Positions 1 through 7,311 of a stretch of 64,000 nt of DNA are shown here, piece by piece. Position numbers and translations under genes: made by a program. A model generated the notes under the pieces. The model had not been told where the DNA came from. It did not search any database and saw nothing but the letters and a program-made list of their open reading frames with translations. The first letter of the stretch is position 1; the number at the start of each line of letters is the position of its first letter. The stretch lies in NCBI GenBank assembly GCA_020740775.1, contig JAHEWK010000006.1:682001-746000 (forward strand). The letters run 5' to 3'. Source of the DNA: Ilyonectria destructans (taxonomy: Eukaryota; Ascomycota; Sordariomycetes; Hypocreales; Nectriaceae).

Positions 1-1446
1 AGACAAGGAGAACAAGTTCTTCCGGTATACGTACTAGAGCATGTACGTTACAAAGTCCTCGTTAGTACGTATCTAGACATGCCTGTTATTAGTGCCACCT
101 ATGCTGGTTGAAAGAAATACATTGTGATGCTGCCTGTCAACCTAAACGACTTCGATTTAGTATCCATGAACGGCTACATCCTCCTGAAATGTGAATTTTC
201 TCACCTACAATCTCACTATCACCATTCATTTACCTCAACAGAGCCGCATTTTTTACAAACTCCTCCAATTTCACATAGGCCCGACCAGTCCCTCCTGAGG
301 CCCACCAAGCGAGGTCTCCTTCCTGTCGGTGGCACTAAGTTCACCCACGCCGAGTCGCGTATACTGTAATTGTCTATTACCAGCCTGCACCTCTCGTGGC
401 ATGATAAATACTCCATGATGCATGGTTCTTGCACAGGTAAATCGCGTAACACACTGTAAGGAGGAAACAAGGTACGGAGAAAGACGCTACCCTACAGAGA
501 CGAGCCCAATCACATTGGATACCGAAATACACTTCCAGACCTGAATTTATTTAGGAGTGTCTGCTACAAAAATATTCAAATAAATGTTGGAAGATAGCCC
601 TGTATTACGAAACCTCTAATAGATTGATATCATGACCTTAGTCAGAAAGGGGGGGGTCAGAAAGCCCATCTCCGACCGACCCGGTTCATCCGGGCCCGAG
701 CAAACCTCAACATCATCACATCACTTTGAACACTATTGCCCTGATCAAATTCACTGTATCGGATGCATCAATGAATATAACACTATTCTTTATCAAGTTA
801 GACTTTGTTACATGAAACTCAGCTGTCACAGTGTCTGAATGTCAAAACACCCTGCAGCCATCATTTTGATGATGATACAAATAAAATTGAAGACCGAACA
901 GTATTTGCCTCAGAAACAGGCCGATTAAGTAGTGATATACTGCACTACCGTGGAAAGAAAAAAAACAAATAAGTATTGTCAGATGAACCAATTGTCAGAA
1001 TCGAACCGACGAACTCTAAACCCTGCCTTTTTATCCCCCGCCCTCTATCCTATTATCCTCCCCAGGGAGCATGTTCTGTAGATCGTGGGAGGGGACCATC
1101 CGCGGGGGCTGGGCGCGTGCAATCTATTGATAGCTGGTGTTTTAGGCTGAACCGATAGCGAGCCAATGCTATTGCCTGGCTTGCCGCCGGCTTGTAAGTT
1201 GCGTGGAGGGGCTGTGACCAACATGCAGAAGAGTTGTCGCACTACTCAAGGGCCTCCAAAAGCGGCCCCCTTAGTGGCAAATGAAGCAGAAGGCATGTTT
1301 ATTTGCTTCGCCCAAGCTCGCCCGGCTTTTCTTCAACAACTTCTCCCTTTCTGTCTTATCTCAGCATCATAGCTCTTTCGGTATTCTAGTTGCTGGCCAG
1401 CTATCCCATTGTATTGAAACCACACCCACCCGCAGAACAAGTCACC
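1..1446. other. intergenic, no supported gene; holds a repeat remnant
   Basis: No open frame here has recognisable protein features. The only structure I can support is an old repeat fragment at about 560-770 that matches, in inverted orientation, sequence at about 59600-59800. The last part is the presumed promoter and leader of the disrupted ATPase gene that starts at 1447. Confidence 0.6.
570..770 (+). repeat. dispersed repeat remnant, copy A
   Basis: The stretch containing TAGATTGATATCATGACC, a run of G and then TGATCAAATTCACTGTATCG matches the reverse complement of about 59600-59795, by eye at roughly 75-80% identity with small gaps. The match includes the flanking GTTGGA...GAAACC segment. 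No terminal repeats or coding potential are visible, so the family is unknown; a relic of a transposable element is likely. Confidence 0.55.
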
Positions 1447-1692
1447 ATGTCGAGCACACAGGAGGCAGAGCAGATTGTGCGGCGCCTGACCAGGAAGTAT
1501 GGATTCCTAAACGAAAAGATGATGGACGACATCGAACAGTTCAACTCCAAATACCGTCGGGAGATTGATGAAAACTGGTTGGCCATGGAAAGCGCGGTAT
1601 CGCACTCTGTCAAGATGTGAGTATCCAGGCCAAACCTTTCGCTACACGTGTACTAATTGTTGTCAGATTAGCAAAGCAGATCTACGGCAGTG
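1447..1692 (+). pseudogene. 5' exons of NO VEIN/sacsin-like ATPase gene, cut off by retrotransposon
   Basis: The start is ATG 1447 in a good context (GTCACC before it). Exon 1 is 1447-1616, a 50-nt intron follows (GTGAGT donor, TACTAAT branch, AG at 1666), and exon 2 begins at 1667. It encodes an N-terminal helix-rich segment ending LAKQIYGS, which runs straight into SGARFVFELLQNAEDN beyond the retrotransposon at 7312. That is the typical start of the NO VEIN/sacsin HATPase domain. The chromovirus inserted after base 1692, and reading into its LTR gives GTG then a TAA stop at 1695-1697, so the allele now makes at most about 66 residues. The join is inferred from the clean reading frame and the 5-bp target duplication. 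Confidence 0.85.
1688..1692. repeat. target-site duplication, left copy
   Basis: CAGTG here is repeated at 7307-7311, directly outside the two LTR ends. Five base pairs is the usual duplication length for Ty3/gypsy integrases. Removing the element and one copy restores an unbroken reading frame of the host gene. Confidence 0.92.
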
Positions 1693-1908
1693 TGTAACGG
1701 GTCAGGCCCACTTGGCTGGCGGCTCTGCCGCCAAGCCCGAATTCTTCTCCACAGCGCCATCGAGTTGATTCTCGAATCTTCTATATTAAAGAAGATATAA
1801 CGCGTCTTCACGCACCCAGTTTGTATTTAGATTCTTTCCTTTCTTCATCTTGAAAGTAAACAGCATAGGGACTAGTTAGTTGAATCAACTCACTAGAGGC
1901 CTTTCACA
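1693..1908 (+). repeat. 5' LTR
   Basis: 216 bp, TG...CA ends. It contains a small GC-rich hairpin (TGGCGGC ... GCCGCCA, about 1714-1731), a TATA-like CTATATTAAA at 1781-1790, and ATCTTGAAAGTA at 1847-1858, the reverse complement of the primer site. It matches the 3' LTR base for base as far as I can read. Confidence 0.95.
1781..1790 (+). promoter_or_regulatory. LTR TATA-like box
   Basis: CTATATTAAA lies about 60 bp upstream of 1847, where the self-priming model predicts the RNA to start. The spacing is plausible for a fungal promoter. This is inference only. Confidence 0.45.
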
Positions 1909-1920
1909 TACTTTCAAGAT
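1909..1920 (+). promoter_or_regulatory. self-priming type primer-binding site
   Basis: TACTTTCAAGAT directly follows the 5' LTR and is a perfect 12-nt reverse complement of 1847-1858 within the LTR. The usual tRNA-complementary TGG start is absent. In Tf1-like elements the 5' end of the RNA folds back on the primer site and primes reverse transcription. The same geometry here predicts an R region starting near 1847. Confidence 0.75.
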
Positions 1921-1990
1921 CACTTCAGAAATCTGCTGAAGTCCAGAAGTCAACGACTCATCCCGAGTCCAGAAGTCAAAAAGTCAGCCG

Positions 1991-2035
1991 AAGCACCCGA
2001 AGCACCCAAAGCACCCGAAGCACCCGAAGCACCCG
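1991..2035 (+). repeat. 9-bp tandem repeat in retrotransposon leader
   Basis: Five consecutive copies of AAGCACCCG (the second reads AAGCACCCA) lie in the untranslated leader between the primer site and the gag start. Function unknown; it may be part of RNA packaging structure or simple slippage. Confidence 0.8.
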
Positions 2036-2081
2036 GAGTTAAGAAGTTAGAAGCACCAGAAGCCACAAGCGAAGAAGAATA

Positions 2082-3401
2082 ATGGACCACTCAGACGGCA
2101 TGACTCAGGGGGAAACCACTAGCCAGTCGGCTAGCGTACTCGAGCAACTCTTGAGCGAAGTCAGGCTTATGCGGTCCGAGAATATGGCCCTAAGAGAGGC
2201 AAATGAGGAAACGAAATTGAAGCTGTTAGCACTGGAAACGTCCATCCAGTCTATACAGCCCACACCAGCGCCCACGCTGGCGCCAGAAGACAATAAGACA
2301 ACCGCTGTTCCTGTCACTCCCAACACTACTACCAACCCTTCTATCACCGCCGATCCCGCCAATACGGTTATCACTTACAGTCCTCACCCGACCAAGCGCC
2401 CCAAGCTGCGAGATGTCCCGAAGTACAGTGGTGACAAGTCCCAGTGGCGTAGCTGGAAGTTGGAGACCGAAGGGAAGCTACGAGTCGACGGCGAAGCCCT
2501 CGGAGACGCAGAGGGCCACTTTATGTATGTCTTTATGAGCCTGGAAGGCAAGGCTAAAGACAATGTGACCACCTTTGTGGAGATGCAAATTGAGAAGAGG
2601 ACGTTTAATGTGGCTGAACTGCTCAACCGCCTTGAACTGTTGTACGGAGAGAAGGATCGTAAACAGAGAGCTACTCGCAACCTGCACTCGATTAAGCAAG
2701 GAGAAAACGAACCCTTTACTTCGTTCTACCCTCGTTTCGAGAAAGAGATCGCCAACGCCAATGCCGAATATTGGCCAGATGACAGCAAGATTTCTTACCT
2801 CCAGGAGGCACTAAACGACAGAATGAAGGCCGCTCTTATAGGCTCTGATTCCGTCGCGATTAGCACCTACGTTGGGCTGGCAAAGAGGTGCGACTCGCTT
2901 AGCAGCCAGATGGAACTGTTAGGCCAGTGGAAGAAACCTCGCGGCAACACGAGGGGCTTGGACAACCACGGTAGTCAGAGCAGCCAGAGATCTCAGCAAC
3001 AGCATGTCCAGCAGGCTGAGGTCAGAAGAGAGGACATGATGGAATGGGAGCCAACCCCACAAGCATCCACTCAAGTAAACGCTGGGCGCACCCGCGGCGG
3101 CAAGAACACGAATGGCTACCAGTCCAGGCGACCAGAGGATCAGGCTTTGCTCGGTAAGCGTGCCAAGTGGGTCGATCAGGATGAAATGGATGCACGCTAC
3201 CGCGAAGGACGTTGTCTCCGTTGCGGAAGAGATAACTGCAGAATCGAACGCTGTCCATTAGCCGCACCTATTCGGCCCGGGAGCGTAACCAGACGCACTC
3301 AAGTCAACGCCGCAGCCCCCTCGCGCCCCTCGGTTACCAACGCCGCGATCGTTGAAGAAGGCGAAGATGCCACTCTCCAGAGCGACGGAGATTCAGACTA
3401 G
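2082..3401 (+). CDS. gag: retrotransposon Gag protein
   Basis: 439 residues. The N-terminus has a short coiled coil (about residues 18-55), then a Pro/Thr-rich linker. A retrotransposon Gag fold spans about 105-290, with the typical FTSFYPRFEKE and YLQEALNDRM stretches. A zinc knuckle near residue 380 reads CLRCGRDNCRIERC. This is C-X2-C-X4-C-X4-C, so Cys stands where the usual knuckle has His. The frame ends in UAG at 3399-3401, and the protease frame continues in the same phase without another stop. That is compatible with readthrough or with loss of a sense codon such as TGG. It forms the virus-like particle in the cytoplasm. Confidence 0.9.
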   Translation: MDHSDGMTQGETTSQSASVLEQLLSEVRLMRSENMALREANEETKLKLLALETSIQSIQPTPAPTLAPEDNKTTAVPVTPNTTTNPSITADPANTVITYSPHPTKRPKLRDVPKYSGDKSQWRSWKLETEGKLRVDGEALGDAEGHFMYVFMSLEGKAKDNVTTFVEMQIEKRTFNVAELLNRLELLYGEKDRKQRATRNLHSIKQGENEPFTSFYPRFEKEIANANAEYWPDDSKISYLQEALNDRMKAALIGSDSVAISTYVGLAKRCDSLSSQMELLGQWKKPRGNTRGLDNHGSQSSQRSQQQHVQQAEVRREDMMEWEPTPQASTQVNAGRTRGGKNTNGYQSRRPEDQALLGKRAKWVDQDEMDARYREGRCLRCGRDNCRIERCPLAAPIRPGSVTRRTQVNAAAPSRPSVTNAAIVEEGEDATLQSDGDSD

Positions 3402-5444
3402 GAACACGCGGCGGCTGTGAGAGAATGGGAGACAACCGGTAAAAAGAGAATGGATGGAGATCCATTCATAGCAGACGTTAGGGTGAATGGAACGGACTTC
3501 GTACCATCCCTCGTCGACTATGGTTGCCTCTGCTACGGCGCGGTTAGCAAACGGACCTTCCAATCTCTTCAGCTGCCACATATACCTGTTCAACCTCGCA
3601 TCCTCGAGAATGCAGCAGGAGACGGCAAGGAGGTTAAGATCGACAAGATCACTTACTTATCGATCGACCTAGACGGACACCAACAGCGCCGTGTATTTAT
3701 GTACGTCATTGACGACCTTAACTGGGATATGATTCTAGGCAAACGATGGATGGAAGATCAAGATGTTCACATTCATGCGAAGGAAGGATACTTGGAGATC
3801 GGAACCAGTGGAGCTCAAGTACAAGACCGACAACGCTATCGGCCCCCTCGACTAGAGGTCTCGAAGGTGATGGCCGCTGCCTTTCTAGGCGACGTGCGCC
3901 GCAACAGACGTACAGGCGGCGTTGGAGTTTATGCCGTCACGATGGCGGACATCGACAAAGCCTTGAGACCGAAACCAAAGATCGACCCAGTGGAGAAGTT
4001 GCCACCACACTACCACAAGTGGTTACAAGCCTTCTCTCGACAACTGGCCAACCAGTTACCTCCCCACAGGCCAGGCGTTGACCTGAAGATCGAAGTCCTA
4101 CGAGACGAACACGGCCGCGAGAAACCCCTACCCTGGGGTCCGCTTTATGGCATGTCTCGCGAAGAGCTATTGGTACTGCGGAAGACACTTACAGAGCTTC
4201 TCGACAAGGAGTTTATCAGAGTTAGCAGTTCACCCGCGGCGGCACCGGTTCTCATGGTGAAAAAGCCTGGTGGAGGCGTTCGCTTTTGTGTGGATTACCG
4301 AGGACTGAACAACATCACCAAGAAGGACCGCTATCCGCTGCCCTTACTCAACGAAACGCTACGCACTGTGGCAAAGGCAAAGTGGTTCACGAAGCTAGAT
4401 GTTATAGCAGCATTCCACAAGATCAGGGTCGCCCCCGGAGACGAAGAAAAGACGGCCTTCAGAACACGCTACGGATCTTTTGAATGGCTGGTAGTCCCAT
4501 TTGGACTGACAGGTGCACCCGCAGCCTTTCAACGGTATATCAACAGCGTGCTCCAAGACTACCTAGACGATTTCGTGTCAGCATACATCGACGACGTGTT
4601 GATCTTCTCTTCTGGAAGCATTCAAGACCACCGCGACAAAGTCGGCAGGGTCCTCCAACGCCTAATGGATGCTGGGCTACAGCTAGACATCAGCAAGAGC
4701 GAATTCGAAGTCAAGACGGTGAAATATCTCGGGTTCATTATCGAGGCGGAGAACGGGATCCGAGTCGATCCTGAGAAGGTCAAGGCTGTCAAGGAATGGA
4801 CTACGCCAACGAACGTAAAAGCCGTTAGAGCCTTTATCGGTTTCGCGAACTTCTATAGGATTTTCATGCCTGAGTTCTCAGAGATAGCAGAGCCGCTGAT
4901 ACGGCTAACGAAAAAGGACGTACCCTTCCGTTGGGACGACCTATGCGAAGAAGCCTTTGAGAAGCTTAAGGACCTGTTGATCACGGCCCCTATTCTAGCT
5001 CATTTCCACCCGGAGAGAGAGACTATCGTGGAGGCAGATTCTTCAGGATTTGTCACTGGGGGTGTCCTCTCCCAGCGAGACGACGAAGACGGACTATTAC
5101 GGCCTGTCGCCTATTTCTCGAAGAAACACTCGCCAGCAGAGGTCAACTACGCTATTCACGACAAGGAACTGCTTGCTATTGTAAGGTGTCTGGAGCAATG
5201 GGAACCAGAGCTGCGAGCTGTGAAGAATTTCAGGATCCTCACGGACCATCAGAATCTGAAATACTTCTATTCGGAGAGAAGATTAACGGAAAGACAAGTA
5301 CGATGGTCGGAGTTCTTATCCAGGTTCCATTTCACACTCGAATGGAGACCCGGAAAGAAGGCTGGACTGCCAGACGCGCTCTCTCGACGAGACCAAGATA
5401 TGCCAGCCGACTACTCGGACGAGCGGCTCAAGCACGCATTATGA
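3402..5444 (+). CDS. pol: retrotransposon Pol, part 1: protease, reverse transcriptase, RNase H
   Basis: The frame is open from the codon after the gag UAG, with no ATG near its start, so it needs readthrough or fusion to Gag. The aspartic protease carries D-Y-G near 3516 where D-S/T-G is usual, and ILGKRW downstream. Reverse transcriptase spans about 4100-4760 with the YIDD active site near 4584-4595. RNase H follows (about 5020-5390), with acidic residues in VEADSSG, NYAIHDKE and ILTDHQ, ending at PDALSRR. The frame then hits TGA at 5442-5444, while homology continues at once in the -1 frame, so one base appears to be lost near 5430 (or a programmed shift exists). The Tyr in the protease motif may impair processing. 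Confidence 0.88.
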   Translation, partial: EHAAAVREWETTGKKRMDGDPFIADVRVNGTDFVPSLVDYGCLCYGAVSKRTFQSLQLPHIPVQPRILENAAGDGKEVKIDKITYLSIDLDGHQQRRVFMYVIDDLNWDMILGKRWMEDQDVHIHAKEGYLEIGTSGAQVQDRQRYRPPRLEVSKVMAAAFLGDVRRNRRTGGVGVYAVTMADIDKALRPKPKIDPVEKLPPHYHKWLQAFSRQLANQLPPHRPGVDLKIEVLRDEHGREKPLPWGPLYGMSREELLVLRKTLTELLDKEFIRVSSSPAAAPVLMVKKPGGGVRFCVDYRGLNNITKKDRYPLPLLNETLRTVAKAKWFTKLDVIAAFHKIRVAPGDEEKTAFRTRYGSFEWLVVPFGLTGAPAAFQRYINSVLQDYLDDFVSAYIDDVLIFSSGSIQDHRDKVGRVLQRLMDAGLQLDISKSEFEVKTVKYLGFIIEAENGIRVDPEKVKAVKEWTTPTNVKAVRAFIGFANFYRIFMPEFSEIAEPLIRLTKKDVPFRWDDLCEEAFEKLKDLLITAPILAHFHPERETIVEADSSGFVTGGVLSQRDDEDGLLRPVAYFSKKHSPAEVNYAIHDKELLAIVRCLEQWEPELRAVKNFRILTDHQNLKYFYSERRLTERQVRWSEFLSRFHFTLEWRPGKKAGLPDALSRRDQDMPADYSDERLKHAL

Positions 5445-6349
5445 GGCTCTTTCAGGACGACCATCTTAGAAGGGTACGCATCTCGACAGTTTCCACCAAC
5501 ACTGAGGGCGCCCTGGAGTTTGATTTCGAAAAGGATATCAGGCTATTCGAGGACCAGGAATTGCAGCAACTTTGGGACGCCGCACGCCGAGAGGACAAGC
5601 TCTACCAGGAACTCACGAAGCTAGTAGCGAATGGAGAGAAGAACTTACCGACACAGTTGCAAAAGGAGAAGGTTGTGAGTATCTCAGAATGCTCACTGGA
5701 TGACAAAGGTCTCCTATGCTTCCGGAATCGTGTCTGGATACCCAACTCTGAGCCGCTGCGCACGAAGATTATTCAAGCAACACACGACTCCCACATTACC
5801 GGGCACCCGGGGAGAGACCTTACGTACTCTATTCTGTCGAGACGCTTCTTTTGGCCGGGCGCAGCTAGCGAAGTACGCCAATTCGTGCGTAACTGTGAGG
5901 TCTGCGGAAGGAACACCATTTGGAGAGACACGAAGAGAGGGCTCCTGAAGCCATTACCCATTCCGCAACGAATATGGAGCGAGGTCACTATCGACTTCAT
6001 TACGGACCTCCCACCATCGGGACGGGATGGCGCGACGAACTGCATGGTAGTCACAGACCGGCTTACCAAAGGCGTCGAACTCGAAGGCATGAGCGATATC
6101 TCCTCGGAAGCGGTTGCTAAGAGACTCTTCGAACGGCACTACCCGGTCCATGGTATTCCAACAGCCATAACCAGTGACCGTGGGCCCCAGTTTGTCAGCG
6201 ACATGTGGAAGCACTTCTGCAAACTGCTGCAGATCGAGCAGCGGCTATCGACGGCGTACCACCCACAGACGGATGGAGCGACGGAGCGAATGAACCAAGA
6301 GGTTGAGAAGATCCTACGAATATGGACAAACTATCTCCAAGAGAATTAG
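5430..6349 (+). pseudogene. pol: retrotransposon Pol, part 2: integrase, shifted frame
   Basis: It continues pol in the frame that is open from 5186. The zinc-binding HHCC module is seen as HDSHITGH followed by CEVC. The DDE core has Asp in TIDFITDLP, Asp in TSDRGPQF and Glu in TDGATERMNQE. All catalytic residues are present. The frame ends at UAG 6347-6349, but the same frame continues with clear integrase homology (LDLLPIAMATINERD). Related chromoviruses usually have Trp at this place, so TGG to TAG is the simplest change. It is a TpG to TpA transition, as expected for RIP-type mutation. Confidence 0.85.
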
Positions 6350-7090
6350 CTAGACCTGCTACCAATAGCCATGGCAACAATCAACGAGAGGGACGCGGCC
6401 TCTACCGGCCTAAGCCCGTTCTTCTTCATGCACGGCTACCACAACGAGCCAATTCAGCTAGTCGAGGATCGAAGAGCAGAAGATGCGAGGGAGGGCGAGG
6501 TTATGGCAGAAGACTTCATCCAGAGACTTCAGGACGCCACAGAGTTTGCGCAAGCTGCAATAGCTATGGCCCAAGAGATACAGCAAGCCCAAGCCAACAG
6601 GCACAGAACTGCCTCGCCCCGCTACAAGCCTGGAGACTGGGTATACCTTAATCTGAAGAACGTCAAGACGTCACGGCCTTGTAAGAAGCTGGACTGGCTA
6701 CATGCAAAATACCAAGTGGTCGAGGAGATTAACCCACACGCCTACAAGTTAGACGTGCCCGGACGCATACACCCAGTATTCCATGTGGATTTGCTCCGGC
6801 CCGTCCCTGACGACCCGCTACCATCACAGCAGGTCGATCACGAGAGCGCCCCACCAGTGCTGGTGGACGGTCAAGAGATGTACCTCGTTGAACGCATCCT
6901 CGATGAAAAGAAGGAAGGCACGCACAAGAAGGTGCTCGTGAAGTGGGTGGACTATTCGAGACCCACGTGGGAGCATCTCAGTGCTGTACGGCATACGGAT
7001 GCATGGAAACAATGGACAAAGCGGAAGAAGAAGAGAGTCAACTTCGAAAATCATCGTGAGATACACGCCAACTCTGGAGGAGGGGGGTAA
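6350..7090 (+). pseudogene. pol: retrotransposon Pol, part 3: integrase C-terminus and chromodomain
   Basis: Same frame as the integrase after the UAG at 6347. It holds the end of the integrase core (TGLSPFFFMHGY), an SH3-like DNA-binding region (YKPGDWVYLNLKN ... HPVFHVDLLRP) and a C-terminal chromodomain at about 6880-7020 (YLVERILDEK ... LVKWVDYSRPTWE). In chromoviruses the chromodomain directs insertion toward marked chromatin. The stop TAA at 7088-7090 abuts the 3' LTR directly. Confidence 0.87.
7076..7087 (+). promoter_or_regulatory. polypurine tract of retrotransposon
   Basis: GGAGGAGGGGGG lies three bases upstream of the 3' LTR, the usual place for the plus-strand DNA primer. It overlaps the last pol codons. 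Confidence 0.85.
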
Positions 7091-7306
7091 TGTAACGGGT
7101 CAGGCCCACTTGGCTGGCGGCTCTGCCGCCAAGCCCGAATTCTTCTCCACAGCGCCATCGAGTTGATTCTCGAATCTTCTATATTAAAGAAGATATAACG
7201 CGTCTTCACGCACCCAGTTTGTATTTAGATTCTTTCCTTTCTTCATCTTGAAAGTAAACAGCATAGGGACTAGTTAGTTGAATCAACTCACTAGAGGCCT
7301 TTCACA
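7091..7306 (+). repeat. 3' LTR
   Basis: 216 bp, read as identical to the 5' LTR. It is followed by the second CAGTG duplication (7307-7311), where host coding sequence resumes. Confidence 0.95.
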
Positions 7307-7311
7307 CAGTG
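7307..7311. repeat. target-site duplication, right copy
   Basis: Second copy of CAGTG, matching 1688-1692 on the far side of the element. Confidence 0.92.

Larger units (their letters stand above)
1693..7306 (+). mobile_element. Ty3/gypsy chromovirus LTR retrotransposon, young but pol-defective
   Basis: This is a complete-length element of 5,614 bp with 216-bp LTRs (1693-1908 and 7091-7306) that I read as identical. They begin TGTAACGG and end TTTCACA (TG...CA). Order: LTR, self-complementary primer site, leader with 9-bp tandem repeats, gag, protease, reverse transcriptase, RNase H, integrase, C-terminal chromodomain, polypurine tract, LTR. The chromodomain and self-priming signal place it with fungal chromoviruses of the MAGGY/Tf1 type (inference from architecture). 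Identical LTRs and an exact TSD indicate recent insertion. Pol is interrupted by an in-frame UAG after gag, a frameshift near 5430 and another UAG at 6347, so this copy probably moved using proteins from another copy, unless readthrough or editing occurs. Confidence 0.95.

Noticed and set aside
124..369. Open frames in the first 1.4 kb, including 124-369 and 632-838
   Set aside because: They are short, without domain, signal or splice support, and some overlap the repeat remnant.
2105..2699. Minus-strand open frames inside the retrotransposon
   Set aside because: They are shadows of gag and pol with no independent features.
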